Positions 33,764-39,349 of a stretch of 39,349 bases of DNA are shown one piece after another. The notes under the pieces are model-generated. The model was given only the letters and a program-made list of their open reading frames with translations. It had not been told where the DNA came from and made no database searches. The first letter of the stretch is position 1; the number at the start of each line of letters is the position of its first letter. A program made the translations under genes and the position numbers. Origin of the DNA: Gammaproteobacteria bacterium (GTDB lineage Bacteria > Pseudomonadota > Gammaproteobacteria > Steroidobacterales > Steroidobacteraceae); NCBI GenBank assembly GCA_027315105.1, contig DAHUYP010000067.1, positions 1 to 39,349 on the forward strand, in the 5' to 3' direction.

Positions 33764-34090
33764 CTAGCGCCGTGAGGCCACGCTCTGCAGCAGCGTCACC
33801 ACGCATGCGCACAGGCCGCAGATCAGCAGCAGGGCGGCGATCGTGGCTGCAAGGCGGTTGCCGGCGGTGCGGTGCCCGAGCGCACCGGCCGCGAGCACTC
33901 CAAGGGCGAGCAGCGATGCGGACAGCAAGGCCCGCCGCTTCAGCTGGCGGCGCGTGAGCGGCCGCCCGATCGATCGTTTCGGCGTCAGGTCGAAGCCCGC
34001 CGGTGCGTTCACGGGAGCGCCGCAGCCGATGCAGGCTCCGGCCTTGTTGCTGATGGCGCGCCCGCATTCGCCACACTGAATGATCGCCAT
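33764..34090 (-). CDS. Zinc-ribbon membrane protein
   Basis: The 108-residue protein has an N-terminal zinc ribbon with C6-x2-C9 and C20-x2-C23 (CGECGRAISNKAGACIGCG). A basic linker (about 37-53) is followed by two hydrophobic helices (about 56-76 and 81-101), giving a membrane-anchored cytosolic zinc finger. Such proteins are common and usually lack a defined role. ATG 34090 opens MAIIQCGECG with no earlier in-frame start needed. It is convergent with the small secreted protein gene 51 bp away and divergent from pepO across 295 bp. Confidence 0.8.
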   Translation of the reverse strand: MAIIQCGECGRAISNKAGACIGCGAPVNAPAGFDLTPKRSIGRPLTRRQLKRRALLSASLLALGVLAAGALGHRTAGNRLAATIAALLLICGLCACVVTLLQSVASRR

Positions 34091-34385
34091 CCGCGGATCC
34101 TCGCCTGTCCGGCCCCGGCCGCCACGCCGGCCACGGCGGCCATCATCCTCCCGGGCGGCGGCCCTGGATAGGCAGGGCGCCGCGGTGGCCCCTGGATTTG
34201 AATGTCGGCCGGCTTCTGATTAGTCTGGCTCTGCCATGCTGCAGGGTATCGGCGGCGCCCATTCGAAGTCGCCCCGCAGCCGATCCAAGAAAAACCCGGC
34301 CAGCCGTTGCGACCCCCCCAAGCGGCAGCCGGCCCGGGCGTGCCGAGCGGGGGCACCGGCATTCATGACCAGCGATTGGAGAGCC

Positions 34386-36503
34386 ATGACAAAGACAAAG
34401 TTGGGTTCACACGGGCGCGTGCCCGCTACCGACGATCGGCTACCCGGGTGGATTGCCAGCATATTGTGCGCCACAGCATCGGCGCTCTGCCTGACCGCAG
34501 CTTCGGCCGCCGACGATGCGCCGGCGGAGCACGCACGCGCGCTGCGCGCCTCCGGGATCGATCTGCAGTACGTCGACAGCGCCGTGCGGCCGCAGGACGA
34601 CTTCTACACCTACGTCAATGGCAAGTGGCTGGCGACAGCGGAGATTCCGGCCGACAAGCCGGGATTCGGCGCCTTCGACCAGCTGCAGGACACGCTGCAG
34701 GAGCAGTTGCGCCAGATCATCGAGACCGCCATGCAGAATGCGGCCGCGGGGCCCGACAGCGAACAGCGCAAGATCGTGAACCTCTATCAGAGCTTCCTCG
34801 ATGAGACGCGTCTGGAGCAACTCGGCGTCCGGCCGTTGGCGGATGAATTCGCCGGCATCGAGGCACTCAAGAGCACCAAGGACATTCCGGCCCTGATCGC
34901 GCATCTGCAGCGGCTCGGCGTGACCGTGCCGTTCTCGCCGATGGTGCACCTGGACGCCAAGGACTCGACCAAATACGTCTTCGATCTGGTCCAGGACGGC
35001 CTCGGGATGCCGGACCGCGATTACTACCTCACGGATGACGACGTCAAGCTCAAGCAGGTGCGCGCCGCCTACCTGGCGCACGTGCAGAAGATGCTGCAGC
35101 TGCAGGGCGATGCGGCAGCCGCGGCTCAGGCGCGCGACATCCTCGCACTCGAGACCCGCATCGCCAGGGCGCAATGGACCAAGGTGCAGAACCGCGATCC
35201 GGTCAAGACCTACAACGTCGTCAAGATCGACCGGCTCGCGGCGTTGGCGCCCGGCTTCGACTGGAAGCGCTACCTGGTGGCCGCCGGTGTGGACGGCAAG
35301 GTCGGTTATCTGGTCATCAGCCAGCCGAGCTACGTGCGCGGGCTCGACCGGATCCTGGCCGGTACGCCGCTGCCGGTGTGGAAGGCCTATTTCAAATGGC
35401 ATCTGCTGTCCGACTACGCGCGCTACCTTTCCAGCTCGTTCGTCGACGAAAGCTTCGCCTTCAATGGCACCGAGCTGCAGGATATTCCGGAGAACCTTCC
35501 GCGCTGGAAGCGCGCCGTGCAGCTGGTGGATCGCTCAATCGGAGAGGCGCTCGGCAAGCTCTATGTGGCGCGCAATTTCCCGCCCGACAGCAAGGCCCGG
35601 TCGGACGCTTTGGTCAAGAACCTGCTCGCCGCGTTCCGTCAGGACATCGATTCGCTCGATTGGATGGGCGCCGCCACCAAGCAGCAAGCGCAGGCGAAGC
35701 TGGCCAAGATCACGACCAAGATCGGCTATCCGGCGCAGTGGCGCGACTACTCGACGCTCGAATTGCGCGCCGACGACCTGGTCGGCAACGTCATGCGCGC
35801 CAACATGTTCGAATACCAGCGCAACGTCAACAAGCTCGGCAAGCCGGTCGATCGCAACGAGTGGGGCATGACGCCGCAGACCATCAATGCCTACTACGAC
35901 TCGGAGATGAATGAAATCGTGTTTCCGGCCGCCATCCTGCAACCGCCGTTCTTCAATTCCGCGGCCGATGAAGCGGTCAATTACGGCGCGATCGGCGCCG
36001 TGATCGGCCATGAGATCAGTCATGGCTTCGACGATCAGGGAGCGCAATACGATGGCGACGGCAATCTGCGCGACTGGTGGACCGCGGCCGACCATGCGGC
36101 ATTTGCGGCGAAAACCAAGGCGCTGGTGGCGGAGTACGATGCCTTCGAGCCGCTGCCGGGCTATCACCTCAACGGCGAGCTGACGCTGGGCGAAAATATC
36201 GCCGACAACTCCGGGCTCGCCGTGGCCTACAAGGCCTACCAGATATCGCTCGCGGGAGCCAGCGCGCCGGTGATCGACGGGCTGACCGGAGCTCAGCGCT
36301 TCTACATGGGCTACGCGCAGGAGTGGCGCGAGAAGGACCGCGACAATTTTCTGATCGAGATGATCAAGGTCGACCCGCATTCGACCGCGCCTTTCCGCGT
36401 GCTCGGGGCGCTGGTCAATCAGCCCGGGTTCTACGAGGCCTTCAACGTCAAGGAAGGCGACAAGATGTACCGGCCGCCCGCAGAGCGCGTGACTATATGG
36501 TAA
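34386..36503 (+). CDS. pepO: M13-family zinc metallopeptidase (PepO/neprilysin type)
   Basis: The 705-residue peptidase has a cleavable signal peptide (about 1-39, ending ASAA), so it acts in the periplasm or is released. The peptidase M13 N-domain opens QDDFYTYVNGKW. The catalytic domain has NAYYDSEMNEIVFPAAILQ, the zinc motif H542-E543-I-S-H546 in VIGHEISHGFDDQG, and the third ligand E603 in LGENIADNSG with D607. The final PPAERVTIW is the expected M13 C-terminus. ATG 34386 follows TTGGAGAG; an ATG at 34365 is possible. The stop overlaps the next ATG (ATGGTAA), coupling it to the TIR-like gene. Confidence 0.95.
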   Translation: MTKTKLGSHGRVPATDDRLPGWIASILCATASALCLTAASAADDAPAEHARALRASGIDLQYVDSAVRPQDDFYTYVNGKWLATAEIPADKPGFGAFDQLQDTLQEQLRQIIETAMQNAAAGPDSEQRKIVNLYQSFLDETRLEQLGVRPLADEFAGIEALKSTKDIPALIAHLQRLGVTVPFSPMVHLDAKDSTKYVFDLVQDGLGMPDRDYYLTDDDVKLKQVRAAYLAHVQKMLQLQGDAAAAAQARDILALETRIARAQWTKVQNRDPVKTYNVVKIDRLAALAPGFDWKRYLVAAGVDGKVGYLVISQPSYVRGLDRILAGTPLPVWKAYFKWHLLSDYARYLSSSFVDESFAFNGTELQDIPENLPRWKRAVQLVDRSIGEALGKLYVARNFPPDSKARSDALVKNLLAAFRQDIDSLDWMGAATKQQAQAKLAKITTKIGYPAQWRDYSTLELRADDLVGNVMRANMFEYQRNVNKLGKPVDRNEWGMTPQTINAYYDSEMNEIVFPAAILQPPFFNSAADEAVNYGAIGAVIGHEISHGFDDQGAQYDGDGNLRDWWTAADHAAFAAKTKALVAEYDAFEPLPGYHLNGELTLGENIADNSGLAVAYKAYQISLAGASAPVIDGLTGAQRFYMGYAQEWREKDRDNFLIEMIKVDPHSTAPFRVLGALVNQPGFYEAFNVKEGDKMYRPPAERVTIW

Positions 36504-37924
36504 GAGGGCGCGACGACGGCGCCGAAGCAGCCGGCACTACGGCCAGCCGCAGGATGGTCGACGAGGACTTCACTCTCACGCAGGAGCCGCGCATGCCGGG
36601 GGAGCGCGAGCGCGTCGGCGGCAGGGATGCCACGGTGCTGAAGCTGTTCTGCTCGTGGCAAACCGAAACACCGCCCAAGACCGGGCGGCAATTCATCCGC
36701 GACGCGCTGCGCGAGGCGGCCGAGCAGCTGCAGTTCGCCGCGGATATCGCCGAGCCCGATCGATACCGCCGGCAGCTCGACCAGGACGGTGAGCGCGTAC
36801 CTGGTGATCCCGAGCTGGTCCGCGGCATCCTGCAGCAGATCGAGGCCTGCGCGCTGCTCGTGGCCGACGTGACGGCTGTCGGCAGGTCATCGTCTGGCAC
36901 CGATGGCGCCGATGCCGGCGGCGGCAGCGGTCTCATCGATTCGGACGTCGCGATCGAACTCGGTTATGCGCTGCGTGCGCTGGGCGAGCACAGGCTGCTG
37001 CGGGTGTTCAACGCCCACTACGGCCGGCTCGAGGAGTTGTCGTTCAACGTGCGCAATCACAGCGGCGCGGTCGGCTTCACGCTCGCCCCGACCGCCGACC
37101 GTCAGGAGATCGCAGCGGAGAAGATCCGATTCATCGCGCAGCTGGTCGGCGCGCTGGGCGCTTGTCTTCAGGGCGCCAAGCCCGGCGCCGAATCGACCGC
37201 CACGCCGACGACGTTCAGCCGGGCCGCCTATTTCAAGGCCGGAGCGGCGCTGGCGCACGTCGGCGGGCCGGAGCGGGAGATTCACTACAGCTTCCAGACC
37301 GACCGCTTGTGTTATCTGCGCTTGACGCCGCAGCCGAAGCTCGAGCGGGCGCTGCCGCCCGCTGCCCTGGAGCAGGCGCTGGACCAGGCGCCGCTGCTCA
37401 GCCGGCACCGCGCCAAGGCCATGAGCAGCCGCAATGATCATGGAGCCGTGCGTTTCGAGCCCGAAGTGCACCCGGACGTCGCACCCGGCCGGCTTGCGGC
37501 CACCACGCAGCTGTTTGCGAGCGGCGAGCTCTGGAGCATCGGCGCGGGGATGATCGTGCATGAGCACGGCGAGGCGCCGAGCTGGATCAAGCTGCCGTAT
37601 CTGTCGTCGATCGTGCTCGAGCGCATCTATTATGATCATCTGCGTTCGCTGGTCGCTTTTGCGGGACAGTATCTATCGCTCAGCCCGCCCTGGCAGGTGG
37701 AATGCGGCCTGGCCGGCGTGCAGGGTGTGCACCTGGGCATCTCGGCGGAGGAGATTCGAGGTCCGATCCAGAAGCCCGAGGTGACGCTGCAGCGCGGCCT
37801 CAAGAACGACGATCCGGCGGCAATGGACCGCATTCTGCTCGAATTCTTCGGCTCGGTGCACGCCGCGGCCGGCCATCCGCGGCCGGCGCAACTGCACGGC
37901 TTTCCGCCGAATCCGCCGCGCTAG
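36497..37924 (+). CDS. Protein with TIR/nucleoside-deoxyribosyltransferase-like N-terminal domain
   Basis: This is a 475-residue cytosolic protein. Residues 47-190 follow a Rossmann-like pattern: VLKLFCSWQTETPPKTGRQF, then RVPGDPELVRGILQQIE, then ACALLVADVTAVG, then SDVAIELGYALRALG with E154, and LSFNVRNHSG. The '[FY]xSWQ(S/T)(D/E)...FVADV(T/S)...(N/D)V.iELGYA' order is that of stand-alone TIR-like proteins, and E154 sits where deoxyribosyltransferases and NADase-type TIRs have their catalytic glutamate. Residues 235-475 are an unrecognised mixed alpha/beta domain. ATG 36497 overlaps the pepO stop by 7 bp; ATGs at codons 20 and 33 are alternatives. A nucleotide-hydrolysing or defence role is inferred only. 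Confidence 0.6.
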   Translation: MVRGRDDGAEAAGTTASRRMVDEDFTLTQEPRMPGERERVGGRDATVLKLFCSWQTETPPKTGRQFIRDALREAAEQLQFAADIAEPDRYRRQLDQDGERVPGDPELVRGILQQIEACALLVADVTAVGRSSSGTDGADAGGGSGLIDSDVAIELGYALRALGEHRLLRVFNAHYGRLEELSFNVRNHSGAVGFTLAPTADRQEIAAEKIRFIAQLVGALGACLQGAKPGAESTATPTTFSRAAYFKAGAALAHVGGPEREIHYSFQTDRLCYLRLTPQPKLERALPPAALEQALDQAPLLSRHRAKAMSSRNDHGAVRFEPEVHPDVAPGRLAATTQLFASGELWSIGAGMIVHEHGEAPSWIKLPYLSSIVLERIYYDHLRSLVAFAGQYLSLSPPWQVECGLAGVQGVHLGISAEEIRGPIQKPEVTLQRGLKNDDPAAMDRILLEFFGSVHAAAGHPRPAQLHGFPPNPPR

Positions 37925-37945
37925 CGCCGGGCGCTCTGCCCGGCG
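37925..37945 (+). terminator. Perfect GC hairpin directly after a stop codon
   Basis: CGCCGGGC (37925-37932) and GCCCGGCG (37938-37945) form an uninterrupted 8-bp stem with a 5-nt loop, starting at the base after the TAG of the TIR-like gene. There is no T-run. Its position strongly suggests transcription end or mRNA 3' protection for the pepO operon. Confidence 0.5.
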
Positions 37946-38072
37946 ACGCCGCGATTCCCCGGCCGAGCGCGATTCCTTATGCTGGTCGTGCACGATGAAT
38001 GAGCACACCACCGGGCCCGGCCAGCGCGCGGGGGATTGTTCGCAATGCCGTTGGGTGCGTGGCGGTCGTCGC

Positions 38073-39349
38073 ATGAGACCGCGCGCGCCACCGACGCTGC
38101 GATTCCTGCGTGCGCTGATCGGCGCCATGGCGCTGGCCGTTTCCGGATCGCCGCACGCCGCCGCGGCCCCGCAACCGGGCCTGGCTCATCCGCAGCTCTG
38201 GCCACAGGCGCACAGCGCCGGCCTCGTGGACGGCGCCAGCGAGGCCCTGGTGACCGAGCGCATGGAACGTATGAGCCTGGAGGAAAAGGTCGGTCAGGTC
38301 ATCCAGGCGGACATCATGAGTATCCGCCCGCAGGACCTGCGCCGCTATCCGCTCGGCGCAATTCTTGCCGGAGGTGATTCGCCGCCGCTGGGCGCCGGCG
38401 ATCGGGCATCGGCGCGCGCCTGGCTGCAGACGACGCGCGCCTTTCATGCCGCGGCGCTCGAGGCACGGCCGGGCCACACGCCGATTCCGCTCCTGTTCGG
38501 CGTCGATGCCGTGCACGGCAATAACAAGGTGCGCGGCGCGGTGCTGTTTCCGCACGCCATCGGGCTTGGCGCCGCGCACGATGCGGCGCTGATACGCGGC
38601 ATCGGCGAGGCGACGGCCCAGGAGAGCGTCGCGGTCGGCTTCGACTGGGTGTTCGCTCCGACCGTCGCCGTGCCGCAGGATCTGCGCTGGGGCCGCAGCT
38701 ACGAGGCCTATTCGCAGGATCCGGCACTGGTACGCCGCTACGCGCCGCAGATGGTGCTCGGGCTGCAGGGAGATCCGGACGGCGCGCAGGGTCCGCGCAG
38801 CGGCCACGTGGCCGCCTCGGCGAAGCATTTTCTGGGCGATGGCGCTACCGCCGGCGGCATCGACGAAGGCGACACCGACGTCTCCGAGCAGGTGCTGATC
38901 GAACAGCACGCCCAGGGGTACGTGTCGGCCATCGACGCCGGCGTGATGACGGTGATGGCGTCGTATTCGAGCTGGCAGGGCGTCAAGATGCACGGCAATG
39001 AGAGCCTGCTGACGGGCGTTCTCAAGGGCCGGCTGGGCTTCGAAGGCTTCATCGTCGGCGACTGGGATGGCCATGCGCAGCTGCCCGGCTGCAGCGCCGT
39101 GAGCTGTCCGGCCGCCTTCAACGCCGGCGTCGATATGCTCATGGCGCCGGGGGGCTGGAAGCAGCTGTACGAGAACACGCTGTCGCAGGTGCGTGCGGGA
39201 GATATCTCACCCGCGCGGCTGGACGATGCGGTGCGCCGCATCCTGCGCGTGAAGGTGAAGCTCGGCCTGTTCGGGCGCGCGCGGCCCTGGGAGGGCCGGC
39301 TGGATGTGCTGGGCTCGGATGAACACCGTGCGCTGGCGCGCGCCGCGGT
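38073..39349 (+). CDS. Glycoside hydrolase family 3 beta-glucosidase-like enzyme (3' end beyond window)
   Basis: About 425 codons are present. The signal peptide is residues 1-30 (ending HAAAA). The GH3 N-terminal barrel shows MSLEEKVGQVIQADI, GVDAVHGNNKV, the KHFLGDG motif and the nucleophile region FIVGDWDGH, where the aspartate of GDW is the catalytic base-equivalent position of SDW in BglX-type enzymes. MAPGGWKQLY and RRILRVKVKLGLF follow as in cellodextrinases. It would hydrolyse beta-glucosides or xylosides in the periplasm. ATG 38073 places the signal peptide at the N-terminus; ATG 37995 in frame adds 26 polar residues and is less likely. Confidence 0.93.
   Translation, partial: MRPRAPPTLRFLRALIGAMALAVSGSPHAAAAPQPGLAHPQLWPQAHSAGLVDGASEALVTERMERMSLEEKVGQVIQADIMSIRPQDLRRYPLGAILAGGDSPPLGAGDRASARAWLQTTRAFHAAALEARPGHTPIPLLFGVDAVHGNNKVRGAVLFPHAIGLGAAHDAALIRGIGEATAQESVAVGFDWVFAPTVAVPQDLRWGRSYEAYSQDPALVRRYAPQMVLGLQGDPDGAQGPRSGHVAASAKHFLGDGATAGGIDEGDTDVSEQVLIEQHAQGYVSAIDAGVMTVMASYSSWQGVKMHGNESLLTGVLKGRLGFEGFIVGDWDGHAQLPGCSAVSCPAAFNAGVDMLMAPGGWKQLYENTLSQVRAGDISPARLDDAVRRILRVKVKLGLFGRARPWEGRLDVLGSDEHRALARAA

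Overview
This is a high-GC window from a hopanoid-producing Gram-negative bacterium. It is probably a proteobacterium, most likely gammaproteobacterial. The basis is the gene content (hpnH, hpnI/J/K, an OprB-type porin, Psd, bactofilins, a PepO-type M13 peptidase) and the codon style; no rRNA or other phylogenetic marker is present, so the taxon is an inference.

Region 1 (1-14.3 kb) is a lipid locus. On the minus strand hpnI-hpnJ-hpnK form a coupled operon for modifying the hopanoid side chain: GlcNAc transfer, a radical-SAM step and deacetylation. Divergently, idi-hpnH-ispA-dxs form a plus-strand operon that supplies C5 units and farnesyl diphosphate and makes adenosylhopane. Next come a glutathione S-transferase, a GT9 glycosyltransferase and phosphatidylserine decarboxylase (minus strand). 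Then come a class III aminotransferase interrupted by an in-frame amber codon (plus), an Mpo1/DUF962-like membrane protein (minus) and a GT4 glycosyltransferase (plus). Squalene-hopene cyclase, HpnCDE and HpnG are not in the window.

Region 2 (14.3-21.7 kb) looks like a cation-homeostasis unit on the minus strand, ordered OprB-type porin, short MgtC-C-terminal-like protein, MgtA-type P-type ATPase, OmpR-family response regulator, histidine kinase. Most junctions overlap or are very short. A divergent RcnR-type repressor carries the full H3/C35/H60/H64 metal-ligand set and has a C-tract operator-like site in front of it.

Region 3 (21.7-28.3 kb) is an accessory island with lower GC and long poorly coding stretches. 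It holds three divergent proteins that I assign to one family (DUF6502-like), the last paired with a secreted DUF5666-like protein ending in perfect 30-bp repeats. It also holds decayed mobile DNA: an IS1182-type transposase 3' end, the N-terminus of a group II intron reverse transcriptase, and an IS66 TnpA fragment.

Region 4 (28.3-39.3 kb) has a secreted protein with a downstream 51-aa membrane microprotein, a solitary OppA-type lipoprotein, tandem bactofilins, two small envelope proteins and a PepO-type peptidase. The peptidase gene overlaps a protein with a TIR/deoxyribosyltransferase-like N-terminal domain, and a GH3 glycosidase runs off the right edge. I found no tRNA, rRNA, CRISPR array or prophage.
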